Numbered from the stretch's first letter, positions 24,861 through 33,961 are shown. The stretch is 64,000 nucleotides of DNA from CAJWKT01 sp964465375 (GCA_964465375.1 CAYXIJ010000002.1:87609-151608); one strand, 5' to 3'. Notes: generated from the sequence alone by a model not told the origin. Translations and numbers: made by a program.

Positions 24861-25709
24861 TCAGGCTGGAGTTCTTCTAACAATATGTAATGCCGTGGCC
24901 AATATGATTAGCACTCCACCAAGAATAGCCACTGCTTCGAGTCCTTCTCCCAAGATTACCCAAGCCCAAACAGGAGAAAGTAGTGGTTCCACTAATAATA
25001 AAAGCGAACTCTCCAGCGCTGGGACATCGCGAATACCATGAGTGACAAATATATAAGCCAATGCAATTTGAAAAACACCCAAATAAACAATAATTAGCCC
25101 GTCCATCACTGTGACTGTTTCTATCGGAAACGCAAAAAAACTGCAGAAAAAGAAGGCCAAGAAACTTCCACCAATTACGGCTGTAACTGGCCGATCATCG
25201 AAATGCTGCGAGCGGACAGCAAGCCAACGTAGACCGACAATCGTTAAGGCCCAAGTAACCCCAGCACAAGCCGCCAAAAAATTTCCTAACATAGGATGAG
25301 TAGCAGTTAATGAGGTCTCTCCATTGGAGGCAAAAATGAGCAAAAGGCCCACAACCATTGAGGCTAGAAATGCTAGGTCTCGGCGACCAATTTTCTCATC
25401 TAACAGAACCGGGCCCAGCAACAGAATGTACAATGGAGCAGTGCCCTGCAAAAAGATTGCGTTGGCGGCTGTAGTGTATTTGTTTGCAAAAGTGTAAAGC
25501 GTAAAAGTAGCCGCATAGGGAATGGCAACAATAAACGACCGCCATGTCCAATTGTTGCGCGCACTGGGTAGTACAAGTAGCAAGGTGATTGCCGCCACCA
25601 GACAACGAAAACTGGAGATCTGCCAACCCGTCAAAGTAACGGCCTTTATAGCTACTCCTCCCGTCGAAAAAAGGAGCGCACCTATTATGATATTGAGTCT
25701 GGCCTTCAC
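24861..25709 (-). CDS. EamA/DMT-family transporter
   Basis: 282 residues with about ten hydrophobic helices in two five-helix halves, the layout of drug/metabolite transporters. The first half has FSTGGVAIKAV and FRCLVAAITLLLVLPSA. The second half has GLRWLAVRS, GVFQIALAYIFVTHGIRDVPALESSLLLLVEPLLSPVWAWVILGE in pieces and a closing GGVLIILAT. These are classic EamA landmarks. Substrate cannot be told. It lies 42 bases from the aminotransferase gene on the same strand and is upstream of it in transcription, so it may export or import an amine or amino acid used by that enzyme. Confidence 0.85.
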   Translation of the reverse strand: MKARLNIIIGALLFSTGGVAIKAVTLTGWQISSFRCLVAAITLLLVLPSARNNWTWRSFIVAIPYAATFTLYTFANKYTTAANAIFLQGTAPLYILLLGPVLLDEKIGRRDLAFLASMVVGLLLIFASNGETSLTATHPMLGNFLAACAGVTWALTIVGLRWLAVRSQHFDDRPVTAVIGGSFLAFFFCSFFAFPIETVTVMDGLIIVYLGVFQIALAYIFVTHGIRDVPALESSLLLLVEPLLSPVWAWVILGEGLEAVAILGGVLIILATALHIVRRTPA

Positions 25710-25934
25710 TAACTCAGCTTACACTTATTGCTCATTGAAGAAATGGAAACGATGGACACAATCTTTTGGCATCATTCAGTCACTACAAGCTATCAGGGAT
25801 GTTATAGGAATGGGTTACAATTCAGTAAATATTGTTATTTTCTTTATTTTACAGCCTGCTTTAATTATTTTTTGTTCCCGGGAGAGCAGATACATAAAGC
25901 TCAAAAAATAAAATAAGCTTAGGAATTTGAATTC
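25710..25934. other. AT-rich gap between divergent genes
   Basis: This 225-base stretch between the EamA start and the small membrane-protein gene is rich in A+T, with runs such as TATTGTTATTTTCTTTATTTTA near 25830-25855. It should hold the promoters of both directions. Open frames here lack coding character. No clear operator or hairpin was seen. Confidence 0.4.
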
Positions 25935-26096
25935 ATGAAAAAACTCAAAATTATTGGAATTATTGCCGTCGTTGTTGGACTCTTATTTGAAATATTCATG
26001 GTTGGCTCTAATTTCAGCTTAGGAACAATAATTGCTGGTGGTGGGATCGTTGTGTATGTATACGCTTTTTTTCAAAAGCCCCCGAAAAAAATGTAA
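25935..26096 (+). CDS. Small two-helix membrane protein (53 residues)
   Basis: ATG 25935 to TAA 26096 encodes 53 residues. A KKLK tip is followed by a helix (about 5-22), a short loop (GSNFS), and a second glycine-rich helix (about 30-46, GTIIAGGGIVVYVYAF), ending in a basic QKPPKK tail. AGGA lies about ten bases upstream. Positive ends on both sides suggest that both termini are cytoplasmic. It is a convincing small gene of unknown function, 110 bases ahead of the esterase gene on the same strand. Confidence 0.65.
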   Translation: MKKLKIIGIIAVVVGLLFEIFMVGSNFSLGTIIAGGGIVVYVYAFFQKPPKKM

Positions 26097-26206
26097 TGAA
26101 TCTCTTTTCCTTTAACTACACTTTCAGTTTTAGCTAAATCGGATAAATGAAAATAAGCGAACGAGTCCGAATATCCGATAATAGAAATCACAAAGGAGGA
26201 TATCTG

Positions 26207-27184
26207 ATGAAGCAATCACTTTATTGGCTCATATTGTTAGCGGGACTAATAGCAGGGCAAATGACCCTGTCCGCGAATGACGAGGACCTGGAGGCCGTTC
26301 GCGCGGGCGTGCAACAAATAGGAAAACAATTTAATCCTCGCGTACTCGCTGCCACCCGGGATATCTACCTGCCGTTGCAAAAACAAGCATCCCGAGACGG
26401 CGTAAGAATCGTTAATGACATTAGCTATGGTAACGATGAACTGCACACCATTGATATCTACCTCCCACAAGAAAAACCGGTCTCGGCTCCAATCATAGTT
26501 TTTCTGCACGGTGGAGGCATGGTAGCCGGCGACAAGGACATGGGAAATACAGATGGACTTCTTTACGGCAATATTCCAACGTTCTTCGCTCGCCAAGGGA
26601 TGATTGGCATTAATGCCAACTACCGGTTGGTACCTGATATTCATTGGCCTCAAGGCGCTGAGGATGTTCGGGATATTGTTGCATGGATTAAAGACAACAT
26701 CCTAGATTTTGGCGGGGATCCTGAATCAATTTTCCTGATGGGCTCGTCAGCTGGCGCCAGCCATGTAGCTACTTACCTCTTCCATGAGCCTTCCCATCTA
26801 ACTAATGGCTCTGGGGTAATTGGAGGCATTCTGAATTCAGGGTCCTTCTCTGCGAGCGATAACGATGTAGCAAAAACCTACTACGGAGAGGATAGGGCTC
26901 AGCGCGAGAAGCGCGTCGGATTGGGTCTCATAAGCAGCTACCAAGGATCTCGTATTCCTATATTTCTTCTAAGCGCTCAGCTTGACTCATTTGGCATAGA
27001 AACATCCGTCGCTAAAGCCTATGCCATGCTCTGCGATAAATACGAGGATTGCCCAAAGTATGTGCAACTCCATGGACATAATCATGTGTCCGGAGTCATG
27101 AGTTTCAATTCAATTGACGATCAGATGAGTAGCCAAGTTTTAGAATTTGTTCAGGATGTTCTCAACCCTGCAACTAATCCCTAA
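26207..27184 (+). CDS. Secreted alpha/beta hydrolase (HSL/esterase type)
   Basis: The protein has about 325 residues from ATG 26207, which has a perfect AAAGGAGG seven bases upstream; an earlier in-frame ATG (26147) is not supported. A signal peptide (1-23, ending LSA) directs it to the periplasm. The oxyanion motif HGGGMVAGD lies near 105. The nucleophile serine is in GSSAGASH (about 185). A candidate catalytic Asp is in SAQLDSFG and the His is in HGHNHVSG near residue 295. This is the hormone-sensitive-lipase/carboxylesterase layout. Substrate unknown. It precedes the octahaem lipoprotein by 53 bases, so the two may be co-expressed. Confidence 0.85.
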   Translation: MKQSLYWLILLAGLIAGQMTLSANDEDLEAVRAGVQQIGKQFNPRVLAATRDIYLPLQKQASRDGVRIVNDISYGNDELHTIDIYLPQEKPVSAPIIVFLHGGGMVAGDKDMGNTDGLLYGNIPTFFARQGMIGINANYRLVPDIHWPQGAEDVRDIVAWIKDNILDFGGDPESIFLMGSSAGASHVATYLFHEPSHLTNGSGVIGGILNSGSFSASDNDVAKTYYGEDRAQREKRVGLGLISSYQGSRIPIFLLSAQLDSFGIETSVAKAYAMLCDKYEDCPKYVQLHGHNHVSGVMSFNSIDDQMSSQVLEFVQDVLNPATNP

Positions 27185-27237
27185 AAAGGGTAAGGCGAAA
27201 ATGATTTGAAAAACAACTCCACGCGCTGGCACCTAAT

Positions 27238-29523
27238 ATGAGTTGGAGATTAAGAGGATTAATCGCCTGGGCCTTTTTCATCTTGCTGTCAGCCTGCACG
27301 CCGGAGCAGGAAGAATTACTTCAAACTGAAATTTCAGCACCCCAAGAAGTCCCGACTTTCGTTGGTGGGCAGACTTGCGTCTCCTGCCACACGGAAGAGG
27401 CGACGGCCTGGAGAGAGTCTGATCATGACCTGGCCATGCAAGTTGCCTCTGATCAAACAGTACTCGGGGACTTCGATAACATCAGCTTCGTCTACAACGA
27501 TGTTGCCAGCATCTTTTTCGAGCAAGATGGAGATTTTTGGATTCGGACCGATGGGCCAAGCGGAGCTCTGGAGAACTATAAAATTACCCATACGTTCGGC
27601 TTCGAACCCCTTCAGCAATATCTAGTGCAGTTACCGGGAGGACACTACCAATCCATTAGTATTGCTTGGGATACCCGATCTTCTGCAGAGGGGGGCCAGC
27701 GCTGGTTTCACCTTTATCCGGATGAAAAAATTGACCACAACGACCCGTTGCACTGGACAGGCACATTCCAGAATTGGAATACGACCTGCGCTGAATGCCA
27801 CTCAACTAATCTGAAAAAAAACTACACTTTATCTGAGGACACGTTTGAAACCACTTGGTCCAGCATAGACGTGGACTGCGAAGCCTGTCACGGACCGGGA
27901 TCCCACCATGTCGCAGCACCTTCCGATACTCAGCTCGGACTTAAAACTAAAAACAGATCATGGGTACTCAACGATGAAACCGGTATCGCAAGCCGGATGC
28001 CTGAACTGACTAGACACGATGAGGTTGAAGTATGTGGCCAATGCCATGCCCGGCGCTCACAGTTCAGCGACGAATACGAGCCAGGCCAAGCCTTGCTTGA
28101 CGCCTACCGCCCCGCGCTCCTGAGTCCTACGCTCTATCATTCAGATGGCCAAATCCTCGGAGAGGTTTTTGTCTATGGTTCTTTTCTACAAAGTGCCATG
28201 TACAGGGCAGGGGTTAGCTGCAGTGATTGTCATGACCCCCACAGTACTAAGCTGCGTGCGTCGGGCAACGCACTTTGCAGTCAGTGCCATTTGGTAACCC
28301 AATTTGACACATACGAACACCATCGACACTCGGCGGAGAGCACGTCTGTTGGTTGCATTGATTGTCATATGCGGAGTGAAACTTACATGGTCGTAGATCC
28401 CCGCAGTGACCACAGTTTCCGGGTACCACGACCTGATCTGTCGGTGAAAATCGGAACTCCAAATGCTTGCAATGACTGCCATCAAGATCAAACAGCTCAG
28501 TGGGCTGCGAACCAAGTAGGAAGCTGGTACCCAGAAGGACGGAATACCAGATTTCATTACGGAGAGGCTATCCATGCAGGACGTACATGGAGTGAAAGCC
28601 GAATACCTATGTTGAGTCGAGTAATTGAGGACAACGAAATGCCTGCGATTGTCCGCGCCACAGCGATAAATCTCCTTGCGAACCAGATTGATGGCCAAAC
28701 GCTAGACCTGTTGATACAGAGTTTGAGCGACAGGGAACCTCTAGTGCAGCTTGCGGCACTGGAAGCTCTACAGAATATCCCAGTTGAAATGCGTATGCAG
28801 CTTGCTCAGCGCTTTCTCAGCCATCCCCTGAAGGCCTTTCGAATGGACGCAGGGCGAACGCTAATTCCCCTACGCAACGAGCTCAGCGAGCGCAGACGTC
28901 AAGACTTGGACGCTGCGGTGAACGAGTACATTGAGTCACAACGTTTTAACAGCGATCGAGGAGAAGGTTTGTTCAATCTTGGCGGAACTCTTGGCCAACT
29001 CGGAAGATTAGGTGATGCTGAAGAGACGTTTCAAATTGGCCTAGAGCAGAGCCCCTCTTTTACTCCGACCTATGTCAATTTATCTGACCTTTACCGCAGC
29101 CAAGGCCGAGAAAATGAGGCGGAACGATTGTTGCGTGAGGGAATGGAGCTCAATCCGGATGATCAGGCCCTAACGGCTGCCTTGGGATTCTCCTTAGTGA
29201 GAGCCAATAAGCCCGCAGAAGCGCTGGAAATGTTGGCCCAGGCAAGCCAGCTTGCTCCGGAAGAGCCCTATTATCAGTATATTCTCGGAGTTGCACTAAA
29301 CTCTATGAACGAGCGCGAGCGTGGAATAGAAATACTACAAAAGGCCCACGAACGATTTCCAGGAAACCGTGAGATTCTAATCGCGTTAGCTACTATCCAT
29401 CGTGATATGGGTGCGACCGAGGATGCTCTCCGGTACGCTCGCGCGCTCCTAGCAATATCACCTTCCGATGGTACGGCTAGGGCATTGCTGAACCAGCTCG
29501 ACGATGGGCTAGTTGCTGAGTAG
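27238..29523 (+). CDS. Octahaem c-type cytochrome lipoprotein with HEAT and TPR repeats
   Basis: This 761-residue protein has a lipoprotein signal ending LLSAC (Cys19). Eight CxxCH haem-binding motifs start at about residues 47, 184, 214, 266, 328, 347, 373 and 411. The region resembles the cytochrome c554 / doubled-CxxCH superfamily. HEAT-like helical repeats follow (about 455-555), then TPRs (about 575-750, e.g. AEETFQIGLEQSP and AERLLREGMELNP). Covalent haem attachment by the Ccm system implies periplasmic redox chemistry. TPR and HEAT parts imply partner binding. Multihaem-TPR proteins are known in proteobacteria, but I know of no established function. Reductase, dehydrogenase or electron-relay roles are all possible. 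The neighbours (esterase, TetR regulator) do not decide it. Confidence 0.85.
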   Translation: MSWRLRGLIAWAFFILLSACTPEQEELLQTEISAPQEVPTFVGGQTCVSCHTEEATAWRESDHDLAMQVASDQTVLGDFDNISFVYNDVASIFFEQDGDFWIRTDGPSGALENYKITHTFGFEPLQQYLVQLPGGHYQSISIAWDTRSSAEGGQRWFHLYPDEKIDHNDPLHWTGTFQNWNTTCAECHSTNLKKNYTLSEDTFETTWSSIDVDCEACHGPGSHHVAAPSDTQLGLKTKNRSWVLNDETGIASRMPELTRHDEVEVCGQCHARRSQFSDEYEPGQALLDAYRPALLSPTLYHSDGQILGEVFVYGSFLQSAMYRAGVSCSDCHDPHSTKLRASGNALCSQCHLVTQFDTYEHHRHSAESTSVGCIDCHMRSETYMVVDPRSDHSFRVPRPDLSVKIGTPNACNDCHQDQTAQWAANQVGSWYPEGRNTRFHYGEAIHAGRTWSESRIPMLSRVIEDNEMPAIVRATAINLLANQIDGQTLDLLIQSLSDREPLVQLAALEALQNIPVEMRMQLAQRFLSHPLKAFRMDAGRTLIPLRNELSERRRQDLDAAVNEYIESQRFNSDRGEGLFNLGGTLGQLGRLGDAEETFQIGLEQSPSFTPTYVNLSDLYRSQGRENEAERLLREGMELNPDDQALTAALGFSLVRANKPAEALEMLAQASQLAPEEPYYQYILGVALNSMNERERGIEILQKAHERFPGNREILIALATIHRDMGATEDALRYARALLAISPSDGTARALLNQLDDGLVAE

Positions 29524-29545
29524 GACGCAGCAAGACATAAAAAAG

Positions 29546-29574
29546 TTGCAAAAGGCACGAACGTTCAGTATAAA
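29546..29574 (+). promoter_or_regulatory. Promoter of the TetR gene with an operator-like palindrome in the spacer
   Basis: TTGCAA (29546-29551) and TATAAA (29569-29574) are spaced by 17 bases, close to the sigma-70 consensus. The palindrome GAACGTTC (29559-29566) lies in the spacer, where bound repressor would block polymerase. The expected start of transcription is about 29581, the first base of the GTG codon, so the message would be leaderless. That fits the absence of a ribosome site. Confidence 0.5.
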
Positions 29575-29580
29575 AAATAT

Positions 29581-30171
29581 GTGAAAAAAGGGGATAAAAC
29601 AAGGCGAGTTATTCTAGCAGAAGCTATTTACCTCACCAGCGTAATGGGGTTTGAAGGCTTCAGTATCGGAGAGCTAGCAAAAAAAACCAGGATGTCGAAA
29701 AGTGGCCTGTTTGGGCATTTTGGCTCCAAGGAAAGCCTACAACTTGCTGTCCTTGAGGCAGTCGTCGAGGATTTCAAAACAAAAGTCATAGGGCCCGGAC
29801 TCCAAAAAAAAACAGGGAAAGACCGACTGCACAAGCTTTTTGGTTTCTGGATGGACTGGGCAACCGCCGATGATCAAGCAAAGGCCAGCGCACTGATAAG
29901 CGCTTGCATAGAATTGGAAAATAGGGATGGTCAACTTCGTAATTATCTTATTCAAGAACAGATCGTTTGGATGGATTGTATCCGTCGAAGCGCACAAAAG
30001 GCTGTCGCAGAGGGCGCGTTCAAACAAGGCCTAGACACCGCCCAGTTCGCGTTTCAGTTCAACAGCATCGGCCTAGGATTCAACTTCTCGCAACGCTTTC
30101 TGCAAGACTCAAGAGCACTTGATCATGCCAAAAATTCTTTAGAAATTCTGATACAGAACGCAAAAAGCTAG
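29581..30171 (+). CDS. TetR/AcrR-family transcriptional repressor
   Basis: The 196-residue protein starts at GTG. The DNA-binding helix-turn-helix covers residues 10-55, with GFEGFSIGELAKKTRMSKSG and FGHFGSKESLQLAVL, typical of the family. The C-terminal half is the ligand-binding and dimer domain and is not recognisable in detail (its tail region, with FQFNSIGLGFNFSQRF, looks like the TetR_C_13-type group). No ribosome site precedes the start. A palindrome in its own promoter suggests self-repression. It follows the octahaem gene by 57 bases on the same strand, but the promoter between them implies independent transcription. A further GTTC-ggtca-GAAC inverted repeat lies past its stop near 30221-30233. 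Confidence 0.85.
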   Translation: MKKGDKTRRVILAEAIYLTSVMGFEGFSIGELAKKTRMSKSGLFGHFGSKESLQLAVLEAVVEDFKTKVIGPGLQKKTGKDRLHKLFGFWMDWATADDQAKASALISACIELENRDGQLRNYLIQEQIVWMDCIRRSAQKAVAEGAFKQGLDTAQFAFQFNSIGLGFNFSQRFLQDSRALDHAKNSLEILIQNAKS

Positions 30172-30281
30172 AGGAAAACTAAGATACCCGAAAACCACGC
30201 TTCTTAACAAAAAAAGCACGTTCGGTCAGAACTTGGGGTTAGAGCAATTTTCAACTCACACCCTCTAGCCTCAAGGCAGCA

Positions 30282-31706
30282 TTAGTATTTGTAGTGATCC
30301 GATTTGTAGGGACCCTCAACAGGCAAGCCCATATAATCAGCTTGTTTGGGTGTAAGCGCTTCCAGACGAACACCAAGTTTATCTAAGTGCAAACGCGCTA
30401 CCTTTTCGTCAAGTTCCTTAGGCAAGGTGTGTACACCCAGAGGGTATTGGCTAAGATTGGTATAAAGCTCGATTTGTGCCAGAGTCTGGTTTGTAAAGCT
30501 GTTAGACATAACAAAACTCGGGTGTCCGGTCGCACAACCTAAATTCACCAAGCGTCCCTCAGCCAGCAAAATAATGCTTTTGCCATCAGGAAAGGTGATC
30601 TTGTCAACCTGGGGTTTTATTTTTTCCCATTGGTATTTACGAATCTGATCAATCTGAATTTCATTGTCGAAATGACCAATGTTGCAAACAATCGCGTTGT
30701 GTTTCATTTTCTTCATGTGGTCTTCGGTCAGCACGTCGACGCAACCGGTAGCTGTGACAAATACCTCACCAATACTACATGCTTCATCCATGGTCATAAT
30801 TTCATAACCCTCCATGGCGGCCTGTAGAGCACAAATGGGGTCAATTTCGGTGACGATGACCCGAGCCGCCTGCGCCCTCAATGATTGTGCTGATCCTTTT
30901 CCCACATCTCCATAGCCCGCAACAACTGCAATTTTTCCCGCTAACATCACATCCGTAGCACGCATAATGCCGTCCACCAATGAGTGACGGCATCCATAGA
31001 GATTATCGAACTTAGATTTAGTGACTGAGTCATTGACATTAATTGCCGGAAATAAGAGTCCGTTCTGCTCAAACATCTGATAGAGCCGATGCACTCCCGT
31101 TGTAGTTTCCTCGGTCACACCCAAGATGCCATCCGCAATCGCCTGAAAACGCTGAGGGCTTTTACTGATAGATTTCCTAATCTGAGCCAAGAGCACTCGC
31201 TCCTCTTCGCTCTCCGGCTCTTTTTCCAGCACCGAGGGGTCCTTCTCGGCCTGATAGCCGAGATGCACAAACAAAGTGGCATCCCCCCCATCATCCAGAA
31301 TCATGTTTGGTCCCTTGTCATTCCCCCAATCAAAGATCTGGTCTACGTAATCCCAGTATTCTTCAAGCGTTTCTCCCTTGTAAGCAAAGACCGGTATACC
31401 CTCAGCTGCAATCGCTGCAGCCGCATGATCTTGGGTAGAAAAAATATTGCAGCTGGCCCATCGTACTTTTGCTCCTAAAGCCAATAAAGTTTCAATCAGG
31501 ACAGCCGTCTGGATCGTCATGTGCAAAGAACCCGTGATGCGACATCCCTTAAGTGGTTGTGAGGACCCATACTCTTCTCGTATCGCCATTAGGCCCGGCA
31601 TCTCGTGCTCTGCCAACACAATCTCTCGGCGCCCAAAATCTGCAAGGGAAATATCCTTGACTACGTAATCCTTTTCAGTGCTCTCGATAGCAATCGCCTG
31701 ACTCAT
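30282..31706 (-). CDS. ahcY: S-adenosylhomocysteine hydrolase
   Basis: It splits S-adenosylhomocysteine to adenosine and homocysteine, using bound NAD. At 474 residues it has the bacterial-type insertion. HMTIQTAVLIETL, the CNIFSTQDHAAAAI motif, NDSVTKSKFDN with the catalytic lysine, the NAD-binding GYGDVGKGSA, and the C-terminal YKSDHYKY are all present. It is the last gene of metK-kinase-ahcY on the minus strand, one base after the PfkB stop, so it is translationally linked. No riboswitch upstream of the operon was seen. Identification is firm. Confidence 0.97.
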   Translation of the reverse strand: MSQAIAIESTEKDYVVKDISLADFGRREIVLAEHEMPGLMAIREEYGSSQPLKGCRITGSLHMTIQTAVLIETLLALGAKVRWASCNIFSTQDHAAAAIAAEGIPVFAYKGETLEEYWDYVDQIFDWGNDKGPNMILDDGGDATLFVHLGYQAEKDPSVLEKEPESEEERVLLAQIRKSISKSPQRFQAIADGILGVTEETTTGVHRLYQMFEQNGLLFPAINVNDSVTKSKFDNLYGCRHSLVDGIMRATDVMLAGKIAVVAGYGDVGKGSAQSLRAQAARVIVTEIDPICALQAAMEGYEIMTMDEACSIGEVFVTATGCVDVLTEDHMKKMKHNAIVCNIGHFDNEIQIDQIRKYQWEKIKPQVDKITFPDGKSIILLAEGRLVNLGCATGHPSFVMSNSFTNQTLAQIELYTNLSQYPLGVHTLPKELDEKVARLHLDKLGVRLEALTPKQADYMGLPVEGPYKSDHYKY

Positions 31707-31707
31707 C

Positions 31708-32655
31708 TTATTTTTCCACTCCCTTTAAAGCGTGCCCAAAACTAGCCTCAAAACGCCGCTTAAACTCCTCAAACTCAAAGTGATGATTTTGCGTCCCGTG
31801 AGATTCTATCTTAATAGCTCCCATCAAGCTTGCGATACAACCCGTAGTCATCCAATCGTAGCCATGAAGTAGTCCATAAAGTAAACCGGCACGATACGCA
31901 TCACCACATCCTGTTGGATCACAAACTGCACCAGGGATCACGACGGGTATTTGATAATCATTTTCAGAAGTATAGATTGTTGAACCTTCACCCCCTTGCG
32001 TAACAATAAGCGCCTGCAGATTATCTTTGAAATCATTCACATCCCAACCTGTTCGCTCCTTGAGAAGCTCCCATTCATAGTGATTGACTGTTACCCAGTT
32101 TGCTTTCTCCACAAATCGCCTTAACTCTGAACCATCAAACATAGGTAAGCCCTGACCAGGATCAAACACAAATGGAATCTCAGCAAGTGCAAACTCCTCC
32201 GCATGCTGAATCATGCCATCACGTCCATCAGGAGAAATGATACCCAAGGTAACCTCTTGCGCATCCGATACCTTGTTGTGCTGTGAATAACTCATCGCGC
32301 CCGGATGAAACGCTGTGATTTGATTGTCATCAATATCGGTAATTATGAATGCTTGGGCAGTAAAGGTTTCTTCCAACACCCTTATACAGTCCTGCCGAAT
32401 TCCCCACTCTTTCAGCCAAACCTCATATGACCCAAAATCCTTGCCTGCGGTTCCCATGGGTAGAGGATCCTCGCCTAATAACTTGAGATTGTAGGCAATA
32501 TTCAAGGCACAACCACCGAAGTCGCGCCTCATCTTTGGGACCAGAAAAGCTACATTCAAGATATGAATCTGCTCGGGAAGAATATGACTCTTAAATGATT
32601 CATCGAATGACATAATATTGTCATAGGCAATAGATCCACAAATCAATGCGGTCAT
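31708..32655 (-). CDS. PfkB-family kinase, likely adenosine kinase
   Basis: 315 residues with the ribokinase/PfkB fold: GSIAYDNIMSF at the N-terminus, RRDFGGCALNIAYNLKLLG (PfkB signature 1) near 45, and the anion-hole/catalytic DPTGCGDAYRAGLLYG (about 250, with the usual GAGD read as GCGD and its Asp kept). The family phosphorylates sugars or nucleosides. Lying between metK and ahcY in one operon, it most likely phosphorylates the adenosine released by AhcY and so pulls that reversible reaction forward. This is an inference from context; the substrate is not proven. Confidence 0.85.
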   Translation of the reverse strand: MTALICGSIAYDNIMSFDESFKSHILPEQIHILNVAFLVPKMRRDFGGCALNIAYNLKLLGEDPLPMGTAGKDFGSYEVWLKEWGIRQDCIRVLEETFTAQAFIITDIDDNQITAFHPGAMSYSQHNKVSDAQEVTLGIISPDGRDGMIQHAEEFALAEIPFVFDPGQGLPMFDGSELRRFVEKANWVTVNHYEWELLKERTGWDVNDFKDNLQALIVTQGGEGSTIYTSENDYQIPVVIPGAVCDPTGCGDAYRAGLLYGLLHGYDWMTTGCIASLMGAIKIESHGTQNHHFEFEEFKRRFEASFGHALKGVEK

Positions 32656-32685
32656 GATTTTATTCCTGGAATGTCCGGGTACCGC

Positions 32686-33846
32686 CTAGGCCGCAGCATT
32701 AATCTTGAGCACTTCGGCCTTATCAGTATTCTCCCAAAGGAAGTCCGGCTCACTACGACCAAAATGTCCGTAAGCAGCCGTTTTTTGATATATCGGCCGA
32801 ATTAAATTCAGCATCTGGAGAATGCCATACGGACGAAGATCAAAGTGCTCTCGTATCAAAGCATTAATCTGTTCCTCCGGTACCTTGTTGGTACCAAAGG
32901 TTTGCACCATAACAGAGGTAGGCTCTGCAACACCAATAGCGTATGAAACTTGAATCTCACACCGATCAGCCAAACCTGCTGCCACCACATTCTTGGCTAC
33001 ATACCGGCAGGCATAAGCAGCTGAACGATCAACCTTGGAGGGATCCTTTCCAGAAAAAGCACCGCCACCATGTCGGGCCATCCCTCCGTATGTATCTACA
33101 ATAATTTTTCGTCCAGTCAAACCACAGTCGCCCATGGGCCCCCCTATCACAAACCGCCCCGTTGGATTTATGTGATAGCGTGTATCCTGGCTCAACCATT
33201 TTTTTGGTAATACAGGCTTAATAATGCACTCCATTACTCCCTCATTAAGATCATCATCCGAAACTTCCGGCGCATGTTGGGTTGATAAAACTACGGCATC
33301 GACCCCAACGGGTTTTTCATCTTCATACTGAAACGTAACCTGACTTTTTGCATCAGGCCTTAGCCAAGGCAGTTCGCCAGCTTTACGCACCTCTGCCTGC
33401 CGCTCTACTAAGCGATGTGCAAACACGATTGGTGCCGGCATTAACGCATCAGTTTCATTGGTTGCATAACCAAACATTAGCCCCTGATCACCCGCACCTT
33501 GTTCCTCCGGGACTGATCGATTTACTCCCTGCGCAATGTCCGTTGACTGCTTACCTAGCGCATTTAACACAGCGCAGGTGTTACCATCAAAACCTACCTC
33601 AGAGCTGTCATATCCGATATCAAGTACTACCCTACGTACTAGTTCCTCTACCTCGATAGTGGCATCAGTCGATATCTCCCCAGCTACCACAACCATACCG
33701 GTTTTGGTTAATGTCTCACAAGCTACCCGGCAATCCGGATCTTTAGCAATCACCTTATCCAAAACCGCATCAGAAATCTGATCAGCCATCTTATCCGGGT
33801 GCCCTTCTGATACAGATTCAGAAGTAAACAAATAATTTTTTGCCAT
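32686..33846 (-). CDS. metK: S-adenosylmethionine synthetase
   Basis: 386 residues, matching the family (about 384). The methionine/ATP site SESVSEGHPDK is at 10-20, GEISTDA near 57, the ATP signature DQGLMFGYA near 119, GGAFSGKDPSKVDRSAAY near 258 and the closing EVLKINAA are visible. It makes S-adenosylmethionine from methionine and ATP. It leads an operon with the PfkB kinase (30 bases) and ahcY. GGAG precedes the ATG by about nine bases. It is divergent from trxB across a 115-base gap. Confidence 0.97.
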   Translation of the reverse strand: MAKNYLFTSESVSEGHPDKMADQISDAVLDKVIAKDPDCRVACETLTKTGMVVVAGEISTDATIEVEELVRRVVLDIGYDSSEVGFDGNTCAVLNALGKQSTDIAQGVNRSVPEEQGAGDQGLMFGYATNETDALMPAPIVFAHRLVERQAEVRKAGELPWLRPDAKSQVTFQYEDEKPVGVDAVVLSTQHAPEVSDDDLNEGVMECIIKPVLPKKWLSQDTRYHINPTGRFVIGGPMGDCGLTGRKIIVDTYGGMARHGGGAFSGKDPSKVDRSAAYACRYVAKNVVAAGLADRCEIQVSYAIGVAEPTSVMVQTFGTNKVPEEQINALIREHFDLRPYGILQMLNLIRPIYQKTAAYGHFGRSEPDFLWENTDKAEVLKINAAA

Positions 33847-33885
33847 AAACCAAAACTCCAGTACACGCTACCCCTTATAAGGAGC

Positions 33886-33915
33886 TTGAAAGAAAAATAG
33901 GTCGCCTAATATAGT
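33886..33915 (+). promoter_or_regulatory. Candidate sigma-70 promoter of trxB
   Basis: TTGAAA (33886-33891) and TATAGT (33910-33915) are separated by 18 bases in the metK-trxB divergent gap. Transcription would start near 33922, about 40 bases before the trxB ATG, leaving room for the GGGGAAA ribosome site. Confidence 0.4.
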
Positions 33916-33961
33916 GTAGTGGATGCAACTGTGCACTACTATTACACTCTGGGGAAACGCT

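Noticed and set aside
25522..25911. 129-codon plus-strand frame overlapping the EamA gene start
   Set aside because: It is antisense to the transporter for most of its length and its tail runs into AT-rich non-coding sequence.
33847..33961. SAM or SAH riboswitch upstream of metK
   Set aside because: The gap is only 115 bases, is shared with trxB, and contains no conserved multi-helix pattern; I saw nothing that resembles a known SAM/SAH riboswitch.
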